From: Lentilactobacillus sp. SPB1-3
Lineage (GTDB): Bacteria; Bacillota; Bacilli; Lactobacillales; Lactobacillaceae
Direction: 5' to 3'
DNA length: 64,000 nucleotides
Assembly: GCF_026913205.2 (NCBI RefSeq)
Contig: NZ_CP168151.1
Coordinates: 992,001-1,056,000 of the forward strand
The notes under the pieces were generated by a model. It was not told the DNA's origin. It ran no database searches and saw only the letters and a program-made list of their open reading frames with translations. Below, in pieces: positions 1 to 7,594 of the stretch. Both the position numbers and the translations under genes were made by a program. Every line of letters starts with the position of its first letter. The first letter of the stretch is position 1.

Positions 1-1
1 T

Positions 2-364
2 CCTCAATTTATCGTTAAGGGTTACAATTACGACGATAATGGTAAGTTAAGATATAAAGTTCAACAATACAATCCTTATAAAGGTAAATATGTGGCTGGA
101 ACAAAAGGTTACATTACCGCTAATGATAAATATGTTGTTAAGGCTTACTACGCTACTACCCCAAAAAATAAGAGAATTAAAGTTATTAACAAAAATGGTG
201 TTAAGTCGTACCGGAATGTTAAATTATCCGGTAAAGCAAAACTCTATAAAAAGGGTAGTACTTTAAAAGTTAAATCAATTAAGAAATACAAGTTGGCTAC
301 TCGTTACCAATTGACTAATGGCCAGTACGTAACAGGCAACAAGAAATTTATTATTTGGAAATAG
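2..364 (+). CDS. Surface protein, C-terminal fragment (DUF5776-type repeat)
   Basis: This is the 3' end of a gene that begins left of the window; the frame stays open from base 2 to the TAG at 362-364. The roughly 120 visible residues are Lys- and Tyr-rich and read as a DUF5776-like module, found at the C-terminus of many lactobacillus cell-surface proteins, with short phrases such as GYITAN, YYATTPK and TRYQLTNGQYVTGN. The basic, aromatic composition fits non-covalent attachment to the cell wall; no LPXTG motif follows. A GTG at 92 could serve as a start, but the same domain pattern continues upstream of it, so I treat the gene as truncated by the window edge. The family assignment is from recalled sequence style. 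Confidence 0.7.
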   Translation, partial: PQFIVKGYNYDDNGKLRYKVQQYNPYKGKYVAGTKGYITANDKYVVKAYYATTPKNKRIKVINKNGVKSYRNVKLSGKAKLYKKGSTLKVKSIKKYKLATRYQLTNGQYVTGNKKFIIWK

Positions 365-376
365 CATTAATTAAAA

Positions 377-411
377 GACGCTCATCTCATTACGAGGTGA
401 GCGCTTTTTTT
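377..411 (+). terminator. Rho-independent terminator of the surface protein gene
   Basis: A nine-pair stem (GCTCATCTC with GAGGTGAGC, one G-U pair) with an ATTAC loop is followed by a run of seven T, beginning 12 bases after the stop codon. Confidence 0.85.
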
Positions 412-457
412 ATTGTTCATTTAGATTTGTACTTTCTTTGATAAAAGGAGGCACGCC

Positions 458-598
458 ATGAGTGATCCAAAATACGAATCTAGATTAATTGCTGGTAAGA
501 TTAAGCCATTATTCACACTGATGAATGGTGATCACTACCAGTTACAAATAGTAAAAGACGACCAAGCACATCAGTATACTTTCTTTTTCATGCGCTAA
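458..598 (+). CDS. Small hypothetical protein, 46 residues
   Basis: A short ORF starts with ATG at 458 behind a strong AGGAGG site at 447-452 and ends with TAA at 596-598. The product begins MSDPKYESRLIAGK and has no membrane segment or recognisable motif. A second ORF with its own ribosome binding site starts 16 bases downstream, so the two may be co-transcribed. I do not recognise the family. The good Shine-Dalgarno site is the main support for translation. Confidence 0.5.
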   Translation: MSDPKYESRLIAGKIKPLFTLMNGDHYQLQIVKDDQAHQYTFFFMR

Positions 599-613
599 TC
601 AAGAAGGAGTAGC

Positions 614-808
614 ATGCTTATCAAGCCAGTTTATCAAGTTGACGATTACAACTTAAAGTATTTGGAAGCTGTCCTCCATGAACTAAAACAATATTATCAG
701 TTTACAAATGTCTTCCGTGGCTTTGTTTGCTACCTATGGCCCATCAAATGGCGATCCAATTCAAAAAAACTAAGTATTAGCTATAAACAAATTCTCATCT
801 TTTTTTGA
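614..808 (+). pseudogene. Small ORF, possibly frameshifted
   Basis: This ORF follows an AAGGAG site at 604-609 and starts MLIKPVYQVDDYNLKYLEA. The first ~30 residues look like ordinary protein. After about base 700 the frame reads as Trp-, Ser- and Lys-rich sequence that looks out of frame, whereas another frame there reads LFATYGPSNGDPIQKN followed by a stop. I infer a possible single-base indel near 700-735 that fuses the N-terminus to a wrong-frame tail. No family is recognised, and it could equally be a genuine 64-residue protein. Confidence 0.3.
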
Positions 809-860
809 CAACTCCGCTTCAATCATATGAAATAATGCGTAAATTTTTGGGAAACAAAAA

Positions 861-903
861 AGCGCCGATATTAACGATAAATTCGCTAATATTGTCGCTT
901 TTT
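861..903 (+). terminator. Probable terminator after the small ORFs
   Basis: AGCGCCGATATTA and TAATATTGTCGCT can pair over 13 positions with two mismatches, and a T5 run follows. The hairpin lies about 50 bases after the preceding ORF. Confidence 0.5.
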
Positions 904-958
904 AAATGATATGCAATTATATGCAACTTTAGGTATAAAACCTTCAAATGGTACCTTA

Positions 959-1032
959 TGTCACAGGAGAGATTCGAACCCTCGACCTACGGTTTAGAAG
1001 ACCGTTGCTCTATCCAGCTGAGCTACTGTGAC
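959..1032 (-). tRNA. tRNA-Arg (anticodon UCU)
   Basis: Read on the minus strand this is a complete 74-nt cloverleaf. The acceptor stem pairs GTCACAG with CTGTGAC and leaves discriminator A. The D arm contains AGCTCAG and GGATAGAGC. The anticodon stem ACGGT/ACCGT closes the loop CTTCTAA, giving anticodon TCT, which reads AGA/AGG arginine codons. The T arm carries GGTTCGAATC. No CCA is encoded at the 3' end (the next bases are TAA). Confidence 0.95.
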
Positions 1033-1055
1033 AAAATCACAAATCAACGTTTATA

Positions 1056-1084
1056 AGTATATGTGATTTTTGAAGCTTCGTCAA
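1056..1084 (-). promoter_or_regulatory. Promoter of tRNA-Arg
   Basis: On the minus strand, TTGACG (1079-1084) and TATACT (1056-1061) are separated by exactly 17 bases. The predicted start lies about 17 bases upstream of the tRNA 5' end. Confidence 0.75.
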
Positions 1085-1147
1085 TCTAAAATTGGTCAAA
1101 AATCACAAATTATTGATTTTTATTCAGAATAGATAGTTTAGGGATGA

Positions 1148-1573
1148 TTAATCGTGTAATTCATCTAAAGTTGTCGAAGTTATTTGATCATTTGACCTTA
1201 CTTTGAAAGATATAGTGTCAAATTTTAAAATGACCGGATCATCATAATTTAGATGGTTTTGAAACTTATTTAAATACTGTTGAATGTCATCAGTTATTTC
1301 GTCAATTGGAAACACATGTAAATTACCTTTGAGACAGATAGAAGAGTAATCAACATCTGAGAAAGAAAATACTGATGCCTGACTTTCTGATCTGATGTTC
1401 TTTGCGGTGGATGTGTCCCGATTTGTATAGAATAATATTGATCGGATTGATTTATTAATAGGAAGTGGAGTCAGTGCAACAGTATTCGGAAAATTACTCT
1501 TATCAATAGTCGTGACGGAAAAAACTGATACTGAGTTGATTAGTTTGCTAGCAAGTTTTATAGAATTTGTCAT
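1148..1573 (-). CDS. Pyridoxamine-5'-phosphate-oxidase-like split-barrel protein
   Basis: The 141-residue product has the order and motifs of the FMN-binding split-barrel (PNPOx-like/general stress protein 26) superfamily: SVTTIDKSNFPNTVAL near the N-terminus, then ILFYTNRDTSTAKNIRS and ASVFSFSD, a typical strand-strand-helix pattern in which the Ser/Thr and Lys/Arg residues contact FMN phosphate. Such proteins are small cytosolic flavin or heme-binding proteins, and the substrate cannot be told from sequence. It stands alone on the minus strand. An AGGA-type ribosome binding site precedes the ATG at 1573. The length suits the small members of the family. The family call is fairly sure; the function is unknown. 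Confidence 0.65.
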   Translation of the reverse strand: MTNSIKLASKLINSVSVFSVTTIDKSNFPNTVALTPLPINKSIRSILFYTNRDTSTAKNIRSESQASVFSFSDVDYSSICLKGNLHVFPIDEITDDIQQYLNKFQNHLNYDDPVILKFDTISFKVRSNDQITSTTLDELHD

Positions 1574-1862
1574 GAAAATCCTCCGATCAGGTTAAAGAAA
1601 TAACTGCGTTCGTAATTTAAATTTAATTATAACAAATTTCTACTATAAAAGATAAATATACAAAAGAGATATTCATGTGAGTAGTTCAGAAGTATCAATA
1701 CTTGATTGTTGAAACGCTGGACTTGCCCACTGAGTTGAGCTAGAAATTTTGATCCTTTCAATATTATGTTACATAGATTAAGCTATCAGTTTTCTACAGT
1801 CAGCGGGCAATAAAAAAACCAACTAAGGTTTTTCCTTAGATGGCTCATTTAATTCATAAGTA
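1574..1862. other. Intergenic region with a long-range inverted repeat
   Basis: No gene is seen. TTGCCCACTGA (1723-1733) is complementary to TCAGCGGGCAA (1800-1810) except at one position, enclosing about 66 bases. The second arm abuts the terminator at 1812-1843. The region also holds the promoter zone of the PNPOx-like gene. Confidence 0.4.
1812..1843 (-). terminator. Terminator of the minus-strand gene at 1863-2162
   Basis: On the minus strand CCATCTAAGG and CCTTAGTTGG pair around an AAAAA loop and are followed by T7. It lies just past the stop codon at 1863. Confidence 0.8.
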
Positions 1863-2162
1863 TTAATTACCTGGTAACTGACCTCTCAAGACACACAATA
1901 AGCGTTCACCCTTGCTTGAAATCCAAGTAGAGTTGTCAGAATTTACGATATAGTGATCATCTTGAGTTGGTAAATAGGTGATTTTTAATAATTGATCGTG
2001 TTGATTATCCATGGATACTAGTTCCTTGAATAACTCTTTTGAATCATATCCCATGATTTGACCAGCTTTAATCATATCTTCGACCACATCTAAAGAAACA
2101 TCATGGTTATATGGTAGTAGAAATTCCAGAATGAATTGACGTTTTTTATCAGTTGAGTTCAT
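1863..2162 (-). CDS. Hypothetical protein, 99 residues
   Basis: The ATG at 2162 sits behind a strong GGGAGGTG ribosome binding site, and the gene ends before a good terminator, so it is very likely a real single-gene transcript. The product is acidic and predicted soluble, starting MNSTDKKRQFILEFLLPYNHD. A helix-rich N-terminal half (VSLDVVEDMIKAGQIMGYDSKELF) is followed by a strand-rich part ending in SSKGERLLCVLRGQLPGN. The pattern of helices then a beta hairpin resembles small winged-helix-like folds, but I see no clear recognition helix. I do not recognise the family. Confidence 0.6.
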   Translation of the reverse strand: MNSTDKKRQFILEFLLPYNHDVSLDVVEDMIKAGQIMGYDSKELFKELVSMDNQHDQLLKITYLPTQDDHYIVNSDNSTWISSKGERLLCVLRGQLPGN

Positions 2163-2369
2163 TGCGCACCTCCCGCATATTACTCAATACTCTCTATAAA
2201 TTCATTATAAGGTCTGATTTTCTTACAATAAAATTTAAGGATTATCGGATGGAACATATAATTTGTTTTTCTGAATGTCCAAAAACTCTCAAAAAGCTCG
2301 GCGATATATTGTGATTTTCTTAAGATAGTTTAGATTTGGTTAAGTGACCTGCAAAATGGGAGCAAATAT

Positions 2370-2398
2370 TTGGTTTACAAGCATATTAACTAGATAAT
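2370..2398 (+). promoter_or_regulatory. Promoter of the small membrane peptide gene
   Basis: TTGGTT (2370-2375) and GATAAT (2393-2398) are 17 bases apart. A short hairpin (TGCGT/ACGCA, about 2404-2421) lies in the leader before the ribosome binding site. Confidence 0.5.
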
Positions 2399-2442
2399 GA
2401 AGATGCGTAAAAGAAAACGCACATTTTTAGGGGGTGGAAGTT

Positions 2443-2556
2443 GTGGAATTCGTTGTATTTATTGTACTTATATTTATTATTTGCGGTTTAATTCAATTAT
2501 ATTTGAATACTTCAACATCCATTAGAGAAAATGGCAAGCATCTTGCAAAGAAATAA
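2443..2556 (+). CDS. Small membrane peptide, 37 residues
   Basis: A GTG start at 2443 follows GGGGGTGG at 2430-2436. The peptide is one hydrophobic helix of about 20 residues (FVVFIVLIFIICGLIQLYL) followed by a polar tail ending in HLAKK, so it is predicted to be a single-pass membrane peptide with the basic tail in the cytoplasm. It has its own promoter and a strong terminator and therefore forms a complete small transcription unit. I do not recognise a family. It resembles the many uncharacterised membrane micropeptides of Bacillota, and a toxin or a regulator of a membrane protein are both possible but unsupported. Confidence 0.6.
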   Translation: MEFVVFIVLIFIICGLIQLYLNTSTSIRENGKHLAKK

Positions 2557-2565
2557 ATTTTGGGG

Positions 2566-2600
2566 AAAACCAATCGTTATCAGCGATTGGTTTTTATTTT
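2566..2600 (+). terminator. Terminator of the small membrane peptide gene
   Basis: AAACCAATCG and CGATTGGTTT pair around TTATCAG and are followed by a T-rich tract. Confidence 0.85.
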
Positions 2601-2631
2601 ATGTTAATACAGACCAATATTAATAATTATG

Positions 2632-2660
2632 TTGACGCAAGGGTGGATATTTTGTATACT
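2632..2660 (+). promoter_or_regulatory. Promoter of the rplU-prp-rpmA operon
   Basis: TTGACG (2632-2637) and TATACT (2655-2660) with a 17-base spacer form a near-consensus sigma-A promoter. Confidence 0.85.
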
Positions 2661-2666
2661 AGTCAC

Positions 2667-2760
2667 GTTGTAATTGTGGCTTCCACAGCTACAACCGCAC
2701 GAAATGAGCTTCTAAGTCCGAAAGGCGCTTATTTTCGGCGAGTCTAAGCAAATTATAAGG
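2667..2760 (+). promoter_or_regulatory. L21 leader (ribosomal protein autoregulatory leader)
   Basis: The untranslated leader between the promoter and rplU is strongly structured. GTTGTA/TACAAC together with an internal GTGG/CCAC pair forms a first hairpin at 2667-2695, and CCGAAA/TTTCGG forms a second around 2718-2737. In Bacillota an L21 leader sits in exactly this position and is thought to mediate feedback by ribosomal protein L21. The call rests on position and visible pairing, not on a covariance model. Confidence 0.65.
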
Positions 2761-2772
2761 AGGTGCACATAT

Positions 2773-3081
2773 ATGTACGCAGTTATTACTACAGGTGGTA
2801 AGCAATACAAAGTAACCGAAGGCGAAGCAATTTACGTTGAAAAATTAGACGCAAATGAAGGCGACAAGGTTACCTTTGATCAAGTTGTTATGGTCGGTGG
2901 CGATTCTACTAAGATTGGTTCTCCATTAGTTGATGGAGCATCAGTTGAAGGTACTGTTGAAAAACAGGGTCGTGAAAAGAAGGTTGTTATCTTCCGTTAC
3001 AAGGCTAAAAAAGGCTCACGTTCAAAGAAGGGTCATCGTCAACCATACACCAAGGTTGTTATCAATTCTATCAAGGCCTAA
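2773..3081 (+). CDS. rplU: 50S ribosomal protein L21
   Basis: The 102-residue product has the usual L21 length and signature: [14 protein letters not shown] at the start, the VTFDQVVMV segment, and the basic C-terminal [20 protein letters not shown] that binds 23S rRNA. L21 is a large-subunit protein that needs L20 for assembly. It is the first gene of the rplU-prp-rpmA operon, with AAGGAGGTG just upstream of the ATG and a structured leader that probably provides autoregulation. Nothing is odd about it. Confidence 0.98.
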   Translation: MYAVITTGGKQYKVTEGEAIYVEKLDANEGDKVTFDQVVMVGGDSTKIGSPLVDGASVEGTVEKQGREKKVVIFRYKAKKGSRSKKGHRQPYTKVVINSIKA

Positions 3082-3101
3082 CTTAAATCGGGGGTGGCTA
3101 A

Positions 3102-3434
3102 ATGATTCAAGCATCAATTGATCACTACTCAGGACACGTCAGCGGATTCCAACTAACTGGCCATGCAGATGCTGGAGAGTACGGACAAGACATCGTCTGT
3201 TCTGCTGTTTCGGTTTTAAGTATTACTACTGTTAATGGATTACAGGAAGTTGCCGGCGTTGATTTAACTGTCGATAGTGATGATGAGAATGGTGGTTATT
3301 TGTCGGTCTCGGTTCCAGTTTTAAATGATGCTAAGAAATCAGTTAAAGCTGATGCAATTTTAGATACTTTCGAGAATGGTATGAAAGACATTGCGGAAAG
3401 TTATTCTAAATATATTATTTTAAAAACTAACTAA
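3102..3434 (+). CDS. prp: Ribosomal-processing cysteine protease Prp
   Basis: The gene lies between rplU and rpmA, the invariant place for Prp (YsxB) in Bacillota. The 110-residue product carries the catalytic dyad in [18 protein letters not shown], with His21 and Cys33. Prp removes the N-terminal extension of ribosomal protein L27, and this step is essential where L27 has the extension. The adjacent rpmA does encode such an extension, so enzyme and substrate are both present. A GGGGGTGG ribosome binding site precedes the ATG, which is 20 bases after rplU. Confidence 0.95.
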   Translation: MIQASIDHYSGHVSGFQLTGHADAGEYGQDIVCSAVSVLSITTVNGLQEVAGVDLTVDSDDENGGYLSVSVPVLNDAKKSVKADAILDTFENGMKDIAESYSKYIILKTN

Positions 3435-3456
3435 ATTAAATACGGAGGTGAATCCT

Positions 3457-3753
3457 ATGTTGAAAATGAATTTACAATTCTTCTCTCACCATAAAGGTGG
3501 TGGATCAACTGCCAACGGTCGTAACTCTGCTGGTCGTCGTTTAGGTGCTAAGGCAGCTGATGGCTCAACTGTTACAAGTGGTTCAATTATCTACCGTCAA
3601 CGTGGTACTCACATTTACCCAGGTAACAATGTTAAACGTGGTAACGATGACACATTGTTCGCATTGGTAGACGGTGTTGTTCGCTTTGAACGTAAAGGCC
3701 GCGATAAGCGCCAAGTATCAGTATATCCTCTTGAGGAAGCTGCTGCTAAATAA
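3457..3753 (+). CDS. rpmA: 50S ribosomal protein L27 with cleavable N-terminal extension
   Basis: I start the gene at ATG 3457 behind CGGAGGTG; an in-frame GTG at 3448 lies inside that ribosome binding site. The product begins MLKMNLQFF followed by [15 protein letters not shown], which is the Bacillota L27 form: a nine-residue leader ending in FF that Prp cleaves to expose the mature N-terminus reaching into the peptidyl transferase centre. The rest ([42 protein letters not shown]) is canonical. It is the last gene of the rplU operon and is followed by a terminator. Confidence 0.97.
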   Translation: MLKMNLQFFSHHKGGGSTANGRNSAGRRLGAKAADGSTVTSGSIIYRQRGTHIYPGNNVKRGNDDTLFALVDGVVRFERKGRDKRQVSVYPLEEAAAK

Positions 3754-3768
3754 AGATTTACTAAAATT

Positions 3769-3793
3769 GGGCCCTTACCGGGTCCTTTTTTTA
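3769..3793 (+). terminator. Terminator of the rplU-prp-rpmA operon
   Basis: GGGCCC pairs with GGGTCC (one G-U) around TTACC and is followed by T7. Confidence 0.85.
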
Positions 3794-3873
3794 TGCCAAT
3801 ATTTAAAAATTAACTATTTAAGGCAAAAGTATTATATAATCAAGTATGTTATAAAAATCGAGGAGGATTTAAA

Positions 3874-4434
3874 ATGGCTATATCAACTGCTGATTTTAAA
3901 AACGGATTGACTATCGAAGTCGATAACGCAATCTGGAGAATTATTAGTTTCCAACACGTTAAACCAGGTAAGGGTGGCGCATTTGTTCGTTCAAAGCTAA
4001 AGAACTTAAGAACTGGTGCCGTTCAAGAAAAGACATTTAGAGCCGGTGCCAAAATGGAACAAGCTCAAATTGACACTCGTAAGATGCAATACTTGTATGC
4101 TGATGGCGATGATCACGTATTTATGGATCTTGATACTTACGATCAAATCAGCATCCCAGCTGCTCAAATCACACAAGAATTAAAATACCTACAAGAAAAC
4201 ATGGAAGTTAGTGTTATTCAATACGGTAACGAAACTCTTGGTGTTGAATTACCTAACACTGTAACTCTTGAAGTTGCTGAAACTGAACCAGGTATTAAAG
4301 GTGATACTGCATCAGGTGGATCAAAACCTGCTACAATGACAACTGGTTTAACTTTACAAGTACCATTCTTTGTTAACCAAGGCGACAAATTGGTTATTAA
4401 CACTCAAGATGGTACTTACATTTCCAGAGGCTAA
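3874..4434 (+). CDS. efp: Elongation factor P
   Basis: The 186-residue product has the three-domain EF-P layout: N-terminal KOW-like domain starting [23 protein letters not shown], the tip loop KPGKGGAF whose Lys is the usual site of post-translational modification in species that modify it, then two OB domains ending [29 protein letters not shown] rescues ribosomes stalled at polyproline stretches. AGGAGGAT precedes the ATG, and a TATAAT at 3835-3840 is the likely -10 element. The Asp23-family gene and nusB follow closely, a common Bacillota arrangement. Confidence 0.97.
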   Translation: MAISTADFKNGLTIEVDNAIWRIISFQHVKPGKGGAFVRSKLKNLRTGAVQEKTFRAGAKMEQAQIDTRKMQYLYADGDDHVFMDLDTYDQISIPAAQITQELKYLQENMEVSVIQYGNETLGVELPNTVTLEVAETEPGIKGDTASGGSKPATMTTGLTLQVPFFVNQGDKLVINTQDGTYISRG

Positions 4435-4461
4435 TTTCTGAACTGAAACGGAGGCTATACA

Positions 4462-4914
4462 ATGGCTGATGAAACTAACATTATTTTGCAAAGTGATGAT
4501 CCTGAATTAGGTAACATTCAAATTGCACCTAATGTTCTTGAAATTATTGCTGGTGTTGCAACTACTGAAGTAGACGGAGTTAACCGGATGCGCAGTTCAC
4601 TTGCCACCAGTTTAAACGAATTAATTGGTAGAAAAAAGGAACACGGTAAGGGAGTTAAGCTTTCTTACAACGCTGCTCATGAATTGGTAGTTGATATTGA
4701 CGTTTTCTTGAACTATGGGGTTTCTGTTCCCAAGGTTGCCTTGGAAATTCAAGGCCAAGTTGAACAACAATTATACTTTATGACTGGACTTAAAGTCTCA
4801 GAAGTCAACGTTCATGTTCAAGGGGTTGTTCCTGAAAAGACTGAAAGTTCAGTTGACCCTAATAATCCGTTTGCTAACGATGACACAGAAAATGGTGAAA
4901 CTAGTGGAAATTAA
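4462..4914 (+). CDS. Asp23/Gls24 family envelope stress protein (YqhY-like)
   Basis: The 150-residue product contains the Asp23 domain: GNIQIAPNVLEIIAGVATTEVDGV, a variable charged linker, GVKLSYNAAHELVVDIDVFLNYGVSVPKVALEIQGQV and a final VSEVNVHVQGVVPE, plus an acidic low-complexity tail. Location between efp and nusB identifies it as the YqhY branch, which in Bacillus subtilis has been linked to control of acetyl-CoA carboxylase and lies near acc genes; acc genes are not nearby here. GGAGG precedes the ATG. A second paralogue (YloU type) lies at 24778. Confidence 0.9.
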   Translation: MADETNIILQSDDPELGNIQIAPNVLEIIAGVATTEVDGVNRMRSSLATSLNELIGRKKEHGKGVKLSYNAAHELVVDIDVFLNYGVSVPKVALEIQGQVEQQLYFMTGLKVSEVNVHVQGVVPEKTESSVDPNNPFANDDTENGETSGN

Positions 4915-5317
4915 TCGTCACAAGATTCGTGAAATTGCGTTTCAAACGCTGTTTGCGATGAATACCAACGCTAAAACTGATGTAAATGATTTTTACGCAG
5001 TGATTACCGATGGTAAATATGGTCAGGATGTTCCTGAATATTTAACTACAGTTGTTTCTGGCGTAGTTGAACATAAAGCTGAATTAGATGCTTTAATTGA
5101 AGATAACCTAACTAGTGGTTGGTCAATTTCTAGAATTGCTAAGACTGATTTGATTATTATTGAGGTGGCATTATTCGAAATGAAGTATGTCGATGATGTT
5201 CCTGCCAAAGTAGCAATTAATGAAGCCATTGAATTAGCTAAGAAGTTCAGTGATGATCGTTCAAGAAAATTTGTTAACGGGATTTTGTCACACGCCCATG
5301 AAGAACTGGTAAAATAG
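4892..5317 (+). CDS. nusB: Transcription antitermination protein NusB
   Basis: NusB binds boxA RNA with ribosomal protein S10 and supports rRNA antitermination. The product is all-helical, with HKIREIAFQTLFAMNTN near the start and DLIIIEVALFEMKYVDDVPAKVAINEAIELAKKFSDDRSRKFVNGILSHAHEEL at the end, typical of the family. I start it at ATG 4892, giving 141 residues and overlapping the upstream gene by 23 bases; a GTG at 4904 is the alternative. Neither has a strong ribosome binding site, so translation is probably coupled to the upstream gene. Confidence 0.93.
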   Translation: MVKLVEINRHKIREIAFQTLFAMNTNAKTDVNDFYAVITDGKYGQDVPEYLTTVVSGVVEHKAELDALIEDNLTSGWSISRIAKTDLIIIEVALFEMKYVDDVPAKVAINEAIELAKKFSDDRSRKFVNGILSHAHEELVK

Positions 5318-5345
5318 ATTTACGAACTTGTAAATCTATTTTTTT
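5312..5345 (+). terminator. Terminator after nusB
   Basis: AAATAGATTTAC pairs perfectly with GTAAATCTATTT around GAACTT and is followed by T-rich sequence. The stem overlaps the nusB stop codon. Confidence 0.85.
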
Positions 5346-5376
5346 ATACATAAAATTATCTAAAGGAGTGGTTTGA

Positions 5377-6240
5377 TTGGCAACATTAATTGACGGAAAG
5401 AATTTAGCGAAACGGTTAAACGAAATGACCGCTCAGCGAGTTGAAAAGTTGCGCACTAGTCATGATATTGTCCCTGGACTAGTGGTAATCATCGTTGGTG
5501 CTGATCAAGCTAGTCAACGATACGTCCGTAATAAACATAGAACTGCACAAAAGCTGGGTATTAATTCCACAATCAAGGAATTATCAAGTGATGTGTCTCA
5601 AGAAGAATTACTAACATTGATTCGTCAATTTAATGATGATAAGACTGTTAACGGCATTCTTGTACAAGATCCGTTGCCAAATCAAATTGATGAAAAATTA
5701 GTTACTAAAACTATTGCTCCAGAAAAAGACGTTGATGGTTTTCATCCTGAAAACGTTGGTAAACTATACTTAAACGACAATTCTAATTATCCAGTTGCAT
5801 GTACGCCCAAGGGTATTATGACAATGTTTTCAGAATATAATATCGATTTGATGGGTAAAGATGTTGTGATGATTGGTCGGAGTGCAATCGTGGGTAAACC
5901 AATGGCTGCATTGATGTTGAATGCCGGAGCTAGTGTTACCATTGTCCACCGTCATTCTAAGGATGTAGCTAGTTACACTAAAAATGCCGATGTGATTGTT
6001 TCGGCCACTGGTCATTTGCACACTGTAACAGCTGACGATGTTAAGCCGGGAGCAGTAGTAATCGATGTCGGCCAAAATATGAACGAAGATGGTCACTTAG
6101 TGGGTGATGTTGATTTTGATGATGTCGAACCAAAGGCATCATTTATTACCCCAGTTCCTGGTGGCGTGGGTCCTATGACGATTGCTACTTTAATGCAACA
6201 AACTGTCGATTTGACTGAATGGAGTCTTTTGCGTGAATAA
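5377..6240 (+). CDS. folD: Methylenetetrahydrofolate dehydrogenase/cyclohydrolase FolD
   Basis: FolD interconverts 5,10-methylene-, methenyl- and 10-formyl-tetrahydrofolate using NADP, supplying one-carbon units for purines and for formyl-Met-tRNA. The 287-residue product has the catalytic YVRNKHRTAQKLGI segment (Tyr and Lys), GILVQDPLPNQI, DVDGFHPENVG, the dinucleotide-binding VMIGRSAIVGKPMAALM and the C-terminal TPVPGGVGPMTIATLM. It starts with TTG at 5377 behind AAAGGAGTGG and overlaps xseA by 8 bases, opening a long operon that runs to recN. Confidence 0.97.
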   Translation: MATLIDGKNLAKRLNEMTAQRVEKLRTSHDIVPGLVVIIVGADQASQRYVRNKHRTAQKLGINSTIKELSSDVSQEELLTLIRQFNDDKTVNGILVQDPLPNQIDEKLVTKTIAPEKDVDGFHPENVGKLYLNDNSNYPVACTPKGIMTMFSEYNIDLMGKDVVMIGRSAIVGKPMAALMLNAGASVTIVHRHSKDVASYTKNADVIVSATGHLHTVTADDVKPGAVVIDVGQNMNEDGHLVGDVDFDDVEPKASFITPVPGGVGPMTIATLMQQTVDLTEWSLLRE

Positions 6241-7594
6241 CGAGTATTTAACAGTTACAGCACTAACTCAGTATCTTAAGAAAAAGTTTGATTACGATCC
6301 GTATCTAACTAAGGTATATTTAACAGGGGAAATATCTAATTTTCGTTTACGGGCTAATGCTCATCAATACTTTAGTTTGAAGGACAACAACGCTAAAATT
6401 AGTGCAATTATGTTTAAGTCAGCTTTTAATAAGTTAAAATTCACTCCTGAAGAAGGTATGAAAGTTCTAGTAGTTGGTCATATTTCATTGTATGAACCAA
6501 CGGGAAGCTACCAAATATATATTGAACGAATGGAACCAGACGGCGTTGGCCAACTATATCAAGCGTATGAGCAATTAAAGAAACGCTTGGATGCTGAAGG
6601 CTTGTTTAGCCAACTTAAGCGACCATTAGTTAAATATCCGAAGAGAATTGCGGTCGTCACTTCACCAAGTGGTGCGGTTATTCGGGATATTATTACTACT
6701 GCCCGTCGCCGTTATCCCATTGCCCAAATAGTGTTATTCCCGGCGTTAGTTCAAGGAACTGAAGCTAGTAACGATATTGTTCGACAAATTAATCGGGTCA
6801 ATCAATATGGTGATTTTGATACTTTGATTATTGGTCGTGGTGGTGGTTCAATCGAAGATTTGTGGCCATTTAATGAAGAAAACGTTGCACGAGCTATTGC
6901 GACTAGCGATATTCCCGTGATTTCTTCAGTGGGTCACGAAACTGATACCACGATTGCGGATTTAGTGGCCGATGTTCGAGCAGCCACACCAACTGCCGCT
7001 GCTGAATTAGCGGTTCCTAAATTAGACCAAGTATTATTGGATATTAATAACAATCAAAACCGTTTGATGAATGCTGCATATCAGTTAATCAAGCAAAACC
7101 GGTTAAGATTAGTCAAACTCCAAGAAGCGGCTGTTTTCAAATCTCCTCAGAGAATTTATGAAACTTATGCGCAACGAGTTGACTTATTGACACAACAGTT
7201 AATTGCCAACAACAATCAAAATCTTAACCGAGTCCAGACTCAATATAATGAATTGAATAATCGATTGAAAATCACTGCACCAACTAATCGAATTGATCAG
7301 CTGAAACAAACAGTTGAATCTATGAATTTGCGAATGGCGCAATCAGAAACATTGCGATTATCAGAAATCAAAAAACGATACCAAATTGCGGTATCATCAT
7401 TGGATCATTTGAGTCCACTAAAAATCTTAGCTCGTGGGTATTCATTTACCACTGATAAAGATGAAAAATTGATTTCTTCTGTTGATCAAGTTCAAATGGG
7501 CGATGAACTAAACGTTCACATAAATGATGGAACATTCACAGCAGCTGTAACTAAAATTACTGAGGACAAGCGAGAGGAAAAAGATGGCAGATAG
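6233..7594 (+). CDS. xseA: Exodeoxyribonuclease VII large subunit
   Basis: With XseB this forms exonuclease VII, which degrades single-stranded DNA to oligonucleotides in both directions during repair. The 453-residue product has an N-terminal OB fold (KVYLTGEISNFRLRANAHQYFSLKD), the catalytic core with GRGGGSIEDLWPFNEE and SSVGHETDTTIADLVADVRAATPTAAAEL, and a long coiled coil from about residue 260. GTG at 6233 overlaps folD by 8 bases and the 3' end overlaps xseB by 11, indicating translational coupling. Confidence 0.97.
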   Translation: MNNEYLTVTALTQYLKKKFDYDPYLTKVYLTGEISNFRLRANAHQYFSLKDNNAKISAIMFKSAFNKLKFTPEEGMKVLVVGHISLYEPTGSYQIYIERMEPDGVGQLYQAYEQLKKRLDAEGLFSQLKRPLVKYPKRIAVVTSPSGAVIRDIITTARRRYPIAQIVLFPALVQGTEASNDIVRQINRVNQYGDFDTLIIGRGGGSIEDLWPFNEENVARAIATSDIPVISSVGHETDTTIADLVADVRAATPTAAAELAVPKLDQVLLDINNNQNRLMNAAYQLIKQNRLRLVKLQEAAVFKSPQRIYETYAQRVDLLTQQLIANNNQNLNRVQTQYNELNNRLKITAPTNRIDQLKQTVESMNLRMAQSETLRLSEIKKRYQIAVSSLDHLSPLKILARGYSFTTDKDEKLISSVDQVQMGDELNVHINDGTFTAAVTKITEDKREEKDGR

